Source of the DNA: an uncultured Lachnospiraceae bacterium
GTDB taxonomy: Bacteria > Bacillota > Clostridia > Lachnospirales > Lachnospiraceae
Length of the DNA: 64,000 nucleotides
Direction of reading: 5' to 3'
Assembly (NCBI GenBank): GCA_910577275.1
Contig: CAJTMW010000019.1
Location: 1 to 64,000 of the forward strand
Below, one piece after another: positions 16,672 through 26,149 of this stretch. Every line of letters begins with the position of its first letter. Within the stretch, counting starts at the first letter, position 1. The notes under the pieces were generated by a model, which did not search any database, was not told where the DNA came from, and saw only the letters and a program-made list of their open reading frames with translations. Position numbers and translations under genes: made by a program.

Positions 16672-18267
16672 ATGCTATATTTTATTCCGGCATGGTACAG
16701 GGAAATGGATTGGAGTGAAAACGAACAGAGCTGGCGGGTGAAGCGTATGTATTCGGAATTTGACGATACCGTAAAGCAGATTCAGCTTTTCCATCGCAGC
16801 GGAGCATATGATTATCAGATTATGCTGCTCAGCTTTGCGCCAAATTTCCGGCATTTTCTTCACAGGCAGGGAATATACCGTGCGCCCTACTGGTCCTGTT
16901 TTGACGCAATTCAGGAGGTGCAGAGAAAAAGAGTCAGGGTGTTGTCGTTTCATGACCTGAATTGGCCTGAGAAAATAGAGTTTCTCTATACTCCCTTTGT
17001 GGTGGTCGCCATGCTGGGCAAAGAAAAATACGCGCAGATTGATTTTGGGGAGGATGGGAATCCCATATGGATTGAAATGTACCAGGGAGGAAAAATCTGC
17101 CGCCGCAATCTCTATGACGACAGAGGCTTTATTTCCAGTACGATTCTTTATGAAGACGGCAATCCTCTTTATCAGGATTATTTGACGGAAGAAGGCGTGT
17201 GGAAGCTCAGGCTTTATTATAAAGACGGACATGTGGAAATTAATAATAAATGTTCCGGTTATTTATTAGAGTATAATGATATAAAACGTAAGAGGCGTTT
17301 TTCCAGACGGACATACGATAATCTGGGGCAGGTTATATATGAGGTATTGACAGCTTTTCTGGAGTTGACCAGTATTTCGGATATTTTTTGTGTGGCTATG
17401 CACAATCTGCATGCAGGGCTTTTGGGAAAAGCGCTTCTGCGCGAAAAGAAAATTCTGTCATTTTTTCAGAACAGGTATCAGGCGACAGATAATCCTGAAG
17501 AATTAGAGATGATTCAAAAAGCAAATTATGTGGTTGTGGACTCCAACGAAAGCGCAAGGAGGATATGCGGGACGTTTCAGGTATCGCCGGAACATATTGT
17601 AGCGATTCCTCCTTATGATACGAGAGTGGAAGAGGGAACCAGCCTGCAGAGCGGTATCCAGAAGCTTATGCTGGCTGTGGATGACCTGGATGATAAGTTA
17701 TTGGGAGCAGTAGTACGTATTTTGGGCGAACATCTTTCACAAAGGAAAGGTGTGCAGGTTTGTCTCTTTACCAGAGACGCGAGATATGACAGGAAGCAGA
17801 AGCTTTTGGAGCAGGTGCGCGCCGAGCTTGCCAAAGGCGGCCTGCCGGAGGGGTGGGCGGCGGAGACCGGAGATGGAATGGTGTCCGAGAATGATTTGGA
17901 AATGGAAGAAAGAGTTCCCGTTCTGTTTGTGCCGGAACAATGTGTGGATGAATTGTCTGTGAGCAAATGTATGCGCGAGCAGTGGCTTTTAATTGACCTG
18001 CGGGAGGTGCCCGAGCAGTATCTGCAGATAAAGGCGGTCAGCTTTGGAATTCCGCAGATTGTGCGGAAAAAGACAGAGTTTATTGTGGACGATGGCAACG
18101 GCATTATATTGACAAAAGGAAGAAGATTGCCCAAGGCGCTGGATTATTACCTTGACGGATTGGAACACCGGAATGAAGCGCGTATATTTTCCTATGGGAT
18201 AAGCAGGGAATACACAACGGAGCGGCTGCTCGATATGTGGGGGGAGGTCATGGACAGCGTTGACTAG
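16672..18267 (+). CDS. asp1: accessory Sec system protein Asp1
   Basis: A 531-residue soluble protein beginning MLYFIPAWYR, the characteristic Asp1 start. Known Asp1 proteins have a glycosyltransferase-B-like fold without catalysis, bind Asp2/Asp3 and recognise the adhesin during export. Residues around YVVVDSNESARRI and HIVAIPPYDTR resemble the GT-B linker region. The start follows GAGGAGTCGT. It overlaps asp2 by 8 bases, so the Asp1-3 subunits are likely made in stoichiometry. Confidence 0.92.
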   Translation: MLYFIPAWYREMDWSENEQSWRVKRMYSEFDDTVKQIQLFHRSGAYDYQIMLLSFAPNFRHFLHRQGIYRAPYWSCFDAIQEVQRKRVRVLSFHDLNWPEKIEFLYTPFVVVAMLGKEKYAQIDFGEDGNPIWIEMYQGGKICRRNLYDDRGFISSTILYEDGNPLYQDYLTEEGVWKLRLYYKDGHVEINNKCSGYLLEYNDIKRKRRFSRRTYDNLGQVIYEVLTAFLELTSISDIFCVAMHNLHAGLLGKALLREKKILSFFQNRYQATDNPEELEMIQKANYVVVDSNESARRICGTFQVSPEHIVAIPPYDTRVEEGTSLQSGIQKLMLAVDDLDDKLLGAVVRILGEHLSQRKGVQVCLFTRDARYDRKQKLLEQVRAELAKGGLPEGWAAETGDGMVSENDLEMEERVPVLFVPEQCVDELSVSKCMREQWLLIDLREVPEQYLQIKAVSFGIPQIVRKKTEFIVDDGNGIILTKGRRLPKALDYYLDGLEHRNEARIFSYGISREYTTERLLDMWGEVMDSVD

Positions 18268-19765
18268 AATAAATATTTTACAGATTGGTGAAGAAGACTG
18301 GAATGGAATTTATACGCTGCCGGAATATGTGACATTGGATTATGTGGAAGGTCTGGAGGAAGCGCCGGAAAAGGCCTATGACATGTTTTTTCTGGACAGG
18401 GAGCCCTCGGATACAGAGATAGAGCTGATATACCGTGCGGCAAAGGCATATACGCTCTTTGTGACGGATAAAGTGGATATGCAGGGGCAGGCGGAATGGC
18501 TGTGCCGCAGCAGGAAAGCACAGCGTATTGCCGGAGAGGATATTCAGAGGTTTCTTGCAGAGGAAAGCAGATACTATTTCCCCCGGCCTTACGGGGAGAA
18601 GTTTCGTCTGAAGGATTTGGCTATTGCGCAGGGGTTCCGGGGAAAGGTGAAATGGAACGGAAATTACAGCGTGGAGCTGGAAGATGATTTTGGAGAGGAA
18701 TTCCGGCAGGTCGCTTTTTGGCGTTTCAATAATCCGATGCCTAAGGGGGAGATGGCTGATTTCTGGGTAGAATATGAAAAGGATTCATCGGTTGAGGTTA
18801 TATTTGAGTTTACTCTTTTTGCCTCGGGAACGGCATCTATTATTTTGGAACAGCAGGAACTGCGGGAAAAGGATTTGGAGCAGGTGGTCCGCATGGAGAG
18901 CGCACGGGGAGATGGTACGCTTTTTGTTTCCGTAAGGGCAAAAGGAAAGGGAAGGCTGCAGCTTATTGCTTTGCATAAAAGGCTTTCCAGAGGCAGTCAC
19001 GGATATTTTCTGCCGGGAGGGGAACGGTATGCGACGGCTCAGGGGGAAGAGGCTTTCTGCTATTTTGAGCCCGCAGATTTGAAGCCGCCTCTGTGTGTGT
19101 ATTTTTCCGGCTATAAGACGCTGCAGGGATTCGAGGGCTATTATATGATGAAAAATCTGGGATGTCCGTTCCTTTTGCTCGCCGAACCGCGTCTGGAGGG
19201 CGGCAGCTTTTATATGGGCTCGGAAGAATATGAACAGATGTTTACGAATGCTATCAGAATGCACATGGATGAGCTTGGTTTCACGCCGGACCAGGTCATT
19301 CTTTCAGGGCTTTCCATGGGAACCTTTGGCGCTATGTATTATGGCTGTGATATCCGGCCCCATGCTATGCTCGTCGGAAAGCCGCTGGCAAGTATTGGGA
19401 ATGTGGCGGCCAATGAGAAGCACCTGCGCCCCGGCGGATTTCCCACGTCGTTAGACGTGCTGAAGCTGCAGGGAGGCGGTCTGGATAAAGAGAGCGTGGA
19501 GTGGCTGAATGATAAATTCTGGAGGAAATTTCAGGCGGCGGATTGGGGAAATTCAAAGTTTGCCGTCGCGTATATGATAGAAGACGACTATGATACGGAT
19601 GCGTATGCCACCATGCTTTCCTATCTGGGTTCGGACGGCGTGCAGGCCTATGGAAAGGGGCTTCACGGAAGGCATAATGATAATACGCCGGGAATCATCA
19701 ACTGGTTCCTTGGACAGTATAGAAAGATGCTGCATGAGGATTTCGGAAGAAGGATGGGGCAATGA
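18260..19765 (+). CDS. asp2: accessory Sec system protein Asp2 (GlcNAc O-acetyltransferase-like)
   Basis: A 501-residue protein with an alpha/beta-hydrolase core. The nucleophile elbow is GLSMG with Ser352. His469 or His472 in LHGRHND and acidic residues in EDDYDTD are candidate partners. Streptococcal Asp2 is needed for export and also acetylates GlcNAc on the adhesin; the intact Ser and His suggest the same here. The start is a TTG at 18260 inside the asp1 end, with GGGGGAGG about 13 bases upstream; no in-frame ATG occurs for about 40 codons. It overlaps asp3 by 4 bases. Confidence 0.9.
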   Translation: MTRINILQIGEEDWNGIYTLPEYVTLDYVEGLEEAPEKAYDMFFLDREPSDTEIELIYRAAKAYTLFVTDKVDMQGQAEWLCRSRKAQRIAGEDIQRFLAEESRYYFPRPYGEKFRLKDLAIAQGFRGKVKWNGNYSVELEDDFGEEFRQVAFWRFNNPMPKGEMADFWVEYEKDSSVEVIFEFTLFASGTASIILEQQELREKDLEQVVRMESARGDGTLFVSVRAKGKGRLQLIALHKRLSRGSHGYFLPGGERYATAQGEEAFCYFEPADLKPPLCVYFSGYKTLQGFEGYYMMKNLGCPFLLLAEPRLEGGSFYMGSEEYEQMFTNAIRMHMDELGFTPDQVILSGLSMGTFGAMYYGCDIRPHAMLVGKPLASIGNVAANEKHLRPGGFPTSLDVLKLQGGGLDKESVEWLNDKFWRKFQAADWGNSKFAVAYMIEDDYDTDAYATMLSYLGSDGVQAYGKGLHGRHNDNTPGIINWFLGQYRKMLHEDFGRRMGQ

Positions 19766-20229
19766 CGGGAGAAAAATGGACTGTTTACTGGAATGAATAT
19801 TCATCCAATACCTATTTATATGGTTCGGAAATATCTTACCATGCAAAAGATGACGTGGAATTTGAGAATTTATTGATGCCCCCCGGGACAGTGATTAAGC
19901 AGTGGTATTCCAAAACTTATTACCAGATGCAGAGAATTGAACCGGCTTTGCCTATGATAGACGGGGAGAGCAGATATCGTATTACGGTTCATATCGATTG
20001 CCCGGAGGATGAGACGTGGCTGATACAGCTGATATTTTGTGATAAATACGACGCTGTGGCAGGGCGTGTCGCCATACGGGACGAGGTATCTTATTTTCAG
20101 TGTCCTTTGAGGACATATAGCTATAGGATGGAATTGGTGAACGGAGGGATTACCCGGTTTCATTTTCATTATGTTGAAATTCAGGAAGTCGAAGATGAGC
20201 AGGAAGAGGAAGCTGAAGAAACTAAATAA
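19762..20229 (+). CDS. asp3: accessory Sec system protein Asp3
   Basis: A 155-residue beta-rich protein of the Asp3 family (carbohydrate-binding-module-like fold) that forms a complex with Asp1 and Asp2. Typical features are the central FENLLMPPGTVIKQWYS and the C-terminal half GITRFHFHYVEI. It ends in an acidic tail of Glu residues. The ATGA overlap with asp2 and a 35-base overlap with secA2 place it in a tightly coupled operon. Confidence 0.9.
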   Translation: MTGEKWTVYWNEYSSNTYLYGSEISYHAKDDVEFENLLMPPGTVIKQWYSKTYYQMQRIEPALPMIDGESRYRITVHIDCPEDETWLIQLIFCDKYDAVAGRVAIRDEVSYFQCPLRTYSYRMELVNGGITRFHFHYVEIQEVEDEQEEEAEETK

Positions 20230-22525
20230 AATTCTGGATAAGGTCAGAAGCTATGGAGAGCAGATGGCGGCGCTTTCTGATGGAGAACTTTCCCATCTTA
20301 CTGTGACATTTAAGGAGCGGCTGGCGGAAGGGGAAACTCTGGACGACATTCTGCCGGAAGCGTTTGCGGCAATATGTGAAGCAGATTACCGGATTCTGGG
20401 AATGGCGCCCTTTGACGTACAGATTTTAGGAGGGATTGCCCTGCATCAGGGATGCCTTGCGGAGATGAACACCGGCGAGGGAAAGACACTGGTGGCAACG
20501 CTGCCTCTGTATTTGAATGCGCTGACAGGAAAAAGCGTTATTCTGGTGACGGCAAATGAATACCTGGCGGCAAGAGATGCGGAGGAGATGGGGGCGGTAT
20601 ACCGCTTTATGGGCCTTACCGTTGCGGCAGGCGTTCCGGCGAAGGGACAGAAGGAATTCGGGAATGAGGAAAAGAAAATCGTATATGCATCTGATATTGT
20701 ATATACCACACATAGCGTACTTGGCTTTGATTATCTGATGGATAATCTGGCAAAAAAGGCGGAAGACCGTTTCCTTCGGGAATATTATTATGTGATTATC
20801 GATGAAGCGGATTCCGTGCTGCTGGATGCTGCCCAGACACCGCTTATTATTTCAGCGTCACCCCGTGTGCAGTCCAATCTTTACGCCGTGGCGGATTTCT
20901 TTGTCACCACGCTGGAGGAAGAACGGGATTACATGCTGGAAGACGGGAAGGTGTGGTTTACGGAAGATGGAATCCGGTATGCGGAGACCTTTTTCCAGAT
21001 TGACAATTTCTATGGAGAGGAGCACTTTGAGATTAACCGCCATGTGATTCTGGCACTCCGCGCCCATAAGCTTCATGAGAAAGGCGAGAGCTACGTGGTG
21101 ACGCCGGACGGAAAAGTACTTCTGATGGACAGCAGTACAGGGCGCGCACTGGACGGTATGAAGCTGCGCGGAGGACAGCATCAGGCGCTGGAAGCAAAAG
21201 AGGGGGTTACGGTCACACAGGAGAGCCGTGCAGTTGCTATCGTAACATTCCAGAATTTGTTTTTAATGTTTCCGAAGCTGGCAGGGATGAGCGGAACCCT
21301 TGCGGACGCCACCGAAGAGCTACGTGATGTGTATGGCGTGGAAGTATTGGTAATTCCTCCAAACAGGCCGGCAAAAAGAGTGGATTTGCCTGACCAGTAT
21401 TTCCGGAATACGAAGCGGCAGGTTCATGCGGCGGCGGCAGCCGCCATGAAGATACATCGGACAGGACGTCCTGTGCTGATTGTGGCGGCAAATATCGAGA
21501 ACACGGAACAGGTATCACAGATATTCATGAGGAAGAGAATTCCTCATAATGTTTTAAATGCAAAAAATGCTTACTGGGAGGCGCAGATTGTCAGGGAAGC
21601 AGGCCAGCGGGACGCGGTAACCGTAGCCACAACGATGGCAGGCAGAGGAACGGATATCAAGCTGGGAAAAGGCGTGGAGGAGCTGGGCGGTCTTGCGGTA
21701 ATAGGTATCGGACGTATGGAAAACGTGCGTATGGAGCGGCAGGCCAGAGGGCGCGCGGGCAGGCAGGGAGACGTGGGAAGCAGCCAGTTCTTTGTATCTC
21801 TGGAGGATGATGTGGTGGGGGAAAATCCCGCCTATGAAAAGTATATAGAAGAGAAAAGGCGGATTCGTAAACGAAAGCTGAAGAAAATCATCAACAAGGC
21901 ACAGACTTCAGGCGAAGAATCTGCTGTCATGGGAAGGAAAACCGCCGTTGTCCACGATAAGGTAATACAGCGGCAGCGGAACTTGATTTATGCCACAAGG
22001 GATAAGCTTCTGCAGGGAGAGGAGCTGCCTCAGGAAATCATACTCCGTATGGCTGAGGGGAATATAAAGAGATTGTTATCCTCTGAGGAGGGCATCGACA
22101 GGCGTACCCTGAACCGGTATATTCTGGACAATATTTCTTATAAGATTGACAAGGCGGCGACAGAGCTGTCGCTGGAAGATAAAGAAGCGATAGAGAGATA
22201 TCTTATGGAGCTGGTGCGTCAGGTATTGAAAGCGCAGGAAGAGAAGCTGTCCAATACGAAGCGAATGAACGAATTTATGCGTGTTGCCGTGCTGAATGCC
22301 GTCGATGACGCATGGGTTGAGCAGGTGGATTATATGCAGCAGCTGCAGGCTGCCGTTTCCGGCAGGTCTACCGCTCAGAGGAACGTTTTCTTTGAGTACC
22401 AGAACGAGTCCTTTGAATCTTTCGGGAAAATGCAGGCTGCCGTTTATGCGAACGCCATGCGGAATATTTTGCTAAGCGATATCTTTCTGGACGAGGCGGG
22501 CTGGTTGCATATCCTTTTCCCGTGA
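20195..22525 (+). CDS. secA2: accessory Sec motor ATPase SecA2
   Basis: A 776-residue DEAD-type motor. Visible are the Walker A region MNTGEGKTLVATLP, Walker B IIDEADSVLLD, the helicase motif TMAGRGTDIKLG, and the second-domain GRAGRQGD arginine motif. It lacks the C-terminal zinc-binding tail of housekeeping SecA, as SecA2 does. The ATG at 20195 is chosen over 20171 because AGGAAG lies 7 bases upstream of it and nothing precedes the earlier ATG. It powers export of the glycosylated adhesin through SecY2. Confidence 0.93.
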   Translation: MSRKRKLKKLNKILDKVRSYGEQMAALSDGELSHLTVTFKERLAEGETLDDILPEAFAAICEADYRILGMAPFDVQILGGIALHQGCLAEMNTGEGKTLVATLPLYLNALTGKSVILVTANEYLAARDAEEMGAVYRFMGLTVAAGVPAKGQKEFGNEEKKIVYASDIVYTTHSVLGFDYLMDNLAKKAEDRFLREYYYVIIDEADSVLLDAAQTPLIISASPRVQSNLYAVADFFVTTLEEERDYMLEDGKVWFTEDGIRYAETFFQIDNFYGEEHFEINRHVILALRAHKLHEKGESYVVTPDGKVLLMDSSTGRALDGMKLRGGQHQALEAKEGVTVTQESRAVAIVTFQNLFLMFPKLAGMSGTLADATEELRDVYGVEVLVIPPNRPAKRVDLPDQYFRNTKRQVHAAAAAAMKIHRTGRPVLIVAANIENTEQVSQIFMRKRIPHNVLNAKNAYWEAQIVREAGQRDAVTVATTMAGRGTDIKLGKGVEELGGLAVIGIGRMENVRMERQARGRAGRQGDVGSSQFFVSLEDDVVGENPAYEKYIEEKRRIRKRKLKKIINKAQTSGEESAVMGRKTAVVHDKVIQRQRNLIYATRDKLLQGEELPQEIILRMAEGNIKRLLSSEEGIDRRTLNRYILDNISYKIDKAATELSLEDKEAIERYLMELVRQVLKAQEEKLSNTKRMNEFMRVAVLNAVDDAWVEQVDYMQQLQAAVSGRSTAQRNVFFEYQNESFESFGKMQAAVYANAMRNILLSDIFLDEAGWLHILFP

Positions 22526-22557
22526 TACGGTGGGAAAGGACAGGGGGGAGGAACGAC

Positions 22558-24585
22558 ATGAATATCTATATTACCCGCATAAATGGATTATCCTTCAGCG
22601 ACCCCGTGCAATATAAGCAGTGTATGGTAGCGGAAGCCGCATATCAGCTGGGTTGCAGGGAGATGGGATTATATCGTTATAGCTGGAGGGATGAGCCTGA
22701 CGTGAGCCTGAATTCCAGAATGGATGGCATTATTGCCGGAATCAATGCCGGGGATATTGTAATCTGTCAGTTTCCCACGGGAAACGGCTTAAGATATGAA
22801 TGGTCACTGATAAATCATCTGAAAATGTACAGGAGCAGGATTGCGATTTTTGTACAGGAGGAAAATCTGTCTGCGCTTAAAAGCGCAGTTGAGTTGTACA
22901 ATCAGGCGGAGGTACTAATTGTGCCGTCACCGGCGATGCGCCGGTTTTTACGGGAAAACGGAATCCGGGAGAACATGAAATTCATTGTTCAGGAAATGTG
23001 GGATGATACTGCCAGGATGCAGTTTTTGCATAATACCGGGAGAGACAGGGAAGAGGCTTCTCTACTGCTGAAAGAGAAATTTGGCGCGGTATGGTATCAG
23101 GATGAGAATGAGCGCAGGAGCATGGAGTATAATGTGTCCTTTTCCCTTGCAAGATATCTTGCATCGGGGATTCCTGTTGTTGTTCCGGCAGGGATTTCAA
23201 ATCAGGCCCTGATTGAAAACAATCATCTTGGTCTTGTGGTAAATTCGCTGAACGAGGCGGAGGCGCTGATTGACGCGATGGGCGAGGCGGAATATCAGGA
23301 GTATGTCCGCTGCACAGAACAATTTACCCCGGCTCTGAGAGAGGGATTTTATACAAAAAAATGCCTGATGGAGGCAATGCAGGCATTTTACAGAAAGGAT
23401 GCCGGAAGAATGTTGATACCGGCAAATGAATATACCCTTCCGGAATGTAAATTTGATTATGTTGTGCTGAATATTTCCTATGGCGGGAAACTGGCTTTGT
23501 CCTGGAGTTATAAGGGAGAGACGGATGGATTTCTTATATATGATAGTCTGGGGAACCTGAAATGCAGGACGAAAAATGTACGCCAACATTACCTCCTGGT
23601 AGAAAATTCACCAACTGAAAAAGAAGACCGGCGGGGGGCTATAGATAGTGAGACGGAAAAGGGGTTTGTTGTAAAGGCTTACGTGGAAACCGGGAGAGGG
23701 CGGCTGATTGTGGCGGAATCAGAGCCAGCCTGTCTGCGAGGGAACCAATATACAGAGCCGAAGGTCAGTCTTATTATACCGGCCTATAATGCGGAGAATT
23801 TTATTGCCAGAAGTATGGACAGCGCGTTAGCGCAATCGTTTCCTGATTTGGAGATTATTGCGGTGAATGACGGCAGTTTGGACCGGACATCGGAAATTCT
23901 GGACTGGTATGGAGCGCAGTATTCTAACGTAACTGTTATTCATCAGGAAAACGGATATGTTTCCGGGGCACGCAATACAGCGATAAAGCATACGCATGGA
24001 GAATATATCTGTTTTCTGGACAGTGATGATACGGTGCGTCCGGATATGGTAACAAGGTTATACGATTCTATCAGGAAAAATAATTGTGATGTTGCGGTCG
24101 GTTCCGCCTATCAGATTACCGACAAGGGTTATGAAATTTTACTGCAATATCCTATGGAAGAAGATATTGCAGTGACAACGGATGAGTTTTTCCGGGATTA
24201 TTATCTGAAGGAATGCGGATTCGGAACGGTTGTGTTTTGTAAGCTATATCGGGCATCGCTTGTGAAGGCTCATTTATTCCCAAAGCTTTCCTATGAGGAT
24301 GAGGCGTGGACGCCGGTTGTTTTATCCTATGCGGATAAAATCTGTTACCTGAACGGTTTGTTTTATGAATATGACAGACTGATTTATGACAGTTCAATTG
24401 TGCATAAAAGAAAAGTGAAATCAAAAGAAGAATTGGATAGAGATGCTTGTGCGGCAAACAGGCATTTCCTTATGAACGGGAATCCCAAAAGGCTTGAATG
24501 GCTGAAAGCGCTGGCGGCTAAACACGGACAGGACTGGAAAGAGCTTATGCGGGAATCAGATTTGAAAGAGGGGACGGAGGGATAG
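22558..24585 (+). CDS. two-domain glycosyltransferase: shortened Gtf3-like + linker + GT2
   Basis: A 675-residue protein. Residues 1-285 resemble Gtf3 (start MNIYITRINGL; acceptor region GDIVICQFPTGNG; sugar-nucleotide region ARYLASGIPVVVPAGISNQ). Compared with the paralogues at 40088 and 46503, about 60 residues are missing in frame after QEMWDD, so this half may be inactive. Residues about 290-400 form a beta-sandwich-like linker (LALSWSY...GFLIYD). The C-terminal 270 residues are a GT-A fold family 2 transferase with VSLIIPAYNAE, VNDGS and the metal site FLDSDD. It probably extends the adhesin glycan. The ATG at 22558 follows a very strong AGGGGGGAGG. Confidence 0.85.
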   Translation: MNIYITRINGLSFSDPVQYKQCMVAEAAYQLGCREMGLYRYSWRDEPDVSLNSRMDGIIAGINAGDIVICQFPTGNGLRYEWSLINHLKMYRSRIAIFVQEENLSALKSAVELYNQAEVLIVPSPAMRRFLRENGIRENMKFIVQEMWDDTARMQFLHNTGRDREEASLLLKEKFGAVWYQDENERRSMEYNVSFSLARYLASGIPVVVPAGISNQALIENNHLGLVVNSLNEAEALIDAMGEAEYQEYVRCTEQFTPALREGFYTKKCLMEAMQAFYRKDAGRMLIPANEYTLPECKFDYVVLNISYGGKLALSWSYKGETDGFLIYDSLGNLKCRTKNVRQHYLLVENSPTEKEDRRGAIDSETEKGFVVKAYVETGRGRLIVAESEPACLRGNQYTEPKVSLIIPAYNAENFIARSMDSALAQSFPDLEIIAVNDGSLDRTSEILDWYGAQYSNVTVIHQENGYVSGARNTAIKHTHGEYICFLDSDDTVRPDMVTRLYDSIRKNNCDVAVGSAYQITDKGYEILLQYPMEEDIAVTTDEFFRDYYLKECGFGTVVFCKLYRASLVKAHLFPKLSYEDEAWTPVVLSYADKICYLNGLFYEYDRLIYDSSIVHKRKVKSKEELDRDACAANRHFLMNGNPKRLEWLKALAAKHGQDWKELMRESDLKEGTEG

Positions 24586-24588
24586 AAA

Positions 24589-26148
24589 GTGGCAATCTAT
24601 GTATTCAGTCTTCTGGTGGGATATGCGCCCAACGGTGTGGATTATGCGCAGGGATATCGCGCCGGAATTTTGAGAAAATTTCCTTATCCGGTTCACTATA
24701 TCTTTGCCGAAATACCCAGGAGACATGATATCGACTTTTATAAGGGAATTGGAATCAGAGAAGAAGAGATGCTCAGTATGCATCATTATTTTCTGAATCA
24801 TTCTGCTTTACAGCTGACGGTTAAGGTAAAGGATAAACTCGAGGAATTAGAGGAAGCCCTGCAGATTACAGATATAGTTTACAGAGGGATGGAGATTCAA
24901 CTGATGCGGAATGGCTCCGTTGCCGCAGCCATGGTTCCGGCTTCCGGGAATCAGGATTATTTATTGGAGATTCATTATTTTAACCAAAGTAAGCTGATTC
25001 GCACGGAGGTATATACAGATGGACTGGCATATGCAGACTGCTTTGTGACAGCAGAATCAGAGCGGGGACCTTATGCAAAAAGAACCAGACGGATATATTA
25101 TCACAGAGATGGTTCCGTTGCTTATGAGCAGATTTTTGAAGATGAGAAATTTCAGTATCTGTTTCCGGACGGCAGAATTCTTACAAGGTCAGAGTTTATT
25201 GCGGAGTTTGTAAGGAAACTGAATCTGTCTAAGGAAGATACTGTTTTAATCGACCGTTTCGCTCAGTTTGATTATGTACAGCCGCTTTTTCAGAGAGGAC
25301 AGAAAGCGAAAATGATTGCCGTTATGCACGCCGGACACTATTTTGAGGAAGGGGAGAGCGCGTATACGGTAAACTTCAATCAGGACTACAATTATCTGAT
25401 GAGATATACCGGAATGATTGATGGCATTGTGGTTTCCACACAGCAGCAAAAGGAAGAATTGACGGAAAAACTTCTGGAATATGGCCGCAGTGTACCTGAT
25501 ATCAGGGTGATACCGGCAGGCGGGGTGGATAAACTGCGTTATCCGGATGGGGAGAGAAGGCCTTATTCTATATTGTCAGTCTCCCGAATTCAGACGCATA
25601 AAAGGTTACACTGGATTATTTGGAGTGTAATAAAAGCGCATCAGAAAAACGACAGGATTTCGCTTGACGTTTATGGGAGCGGCAGTATAGATTATCTGAA
25701 TGCCTTGAAAAAAACAGTGGAAAACCATCAGGCAGGGTCTTACATCAGATTTATGGGTCATAAGGATGTGAAGGAGGTTTATAAGGATTATGAGCTGTTT
25801 ATGACTGCATCGACTTTTGAAACGCTGGGGCTTTCCATTCTGGAGGCAGTTTCATCGGGCGATGCAGTGATAGGGCTGACAGTGAAATATGGAAGCCTCT
25901 TGTTGATTCACCCGGGGGAGAACGGGTATCTGATTGATTTTACGCCAGGGCATGACAGTGAGGAGGAAGAGAGAATAATAGGGGATATGGCGGAAAGGAT
26001 TGTCGAGGTTTTTGAAGACAGGGAGCGGCTGGAGAAATTCCAGGAGCGTTCTTATGGAATTGCAGAGGGATTTTCTGCTCAGATAGTCGAAGATAAATGG
26101 GGACAATTGTTGCAGGAGACAATGGAATATTGCAAGGGAGCAGATTGA
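24589..26148 (+). CDS. GtfA-like glycosyltransferase, divergent subfamily
   Basis: A 519-residue GT-B fold protein related to GtfA, the catalytic subunit that puts the first GlcNAc on Ser/Thr. The start MAIYVFSLLVGYAPNGVDYAQGYRA mirrors the GtfA opening (positions 24589-24663). The donor site E-x7-E is intact in FETLGLSILEA. It belongs with the 36905 and 38562 products, which share a different middle region from canonical GtfA (FVTAES..YAKRTRRIYYHRDGSVAYEQ, summarised). GTG start with only a weak GAGGGAT site; it follows the previous stop by 3 bases. Its GtfB-type partner is not adjacent. Confidence 0.82.
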   Translation: MAIYVFSLLVGYAPNGVDYAQGYRAGILRKFPYPVHYIFAEIPRRHDIDFYKGIGIREEEMLSMHHYFLNHSALQLTVKVKDKLEELEEALQITDIVYRGMEIQLMRNGSVAAAMVPASGNQDYLLEIHYFNQSKLIRTEVYTDGLAYADCFVTAESERGPYAKRTRRIYYHRDGSVAYEQIFEDEKFQYLFPDGRILTRSEFIAEFVRKLNLSKEDTVLIDRFAQFDYVQPLFQRGQKAKMIAVMHAGHYFEEGESAYTVNFNQDYNYLMRYTGMIDGIVVSTQQQKEELTEKLLEYGRSVPDIRVIPAGGVDKLRYPDGERRPYSILSVSRIQTHKRLHWIIWSVIKAHQKNDRISLDVYGSGSIDYLNALKKTVENHQAGSYIRFMGHKDVKEVYKDYELFMTASTFETLGLSILEAVSSGDAVIGLTVKYGSLLLIHPGENGYLIDFTPGHDSEEEERIIGDMAERIVEVFEDRERLEKFQERSYGIAEGFSAQIVEDKWGQLLQETMEYCKGAD

Positions 26149-26149
26149 T

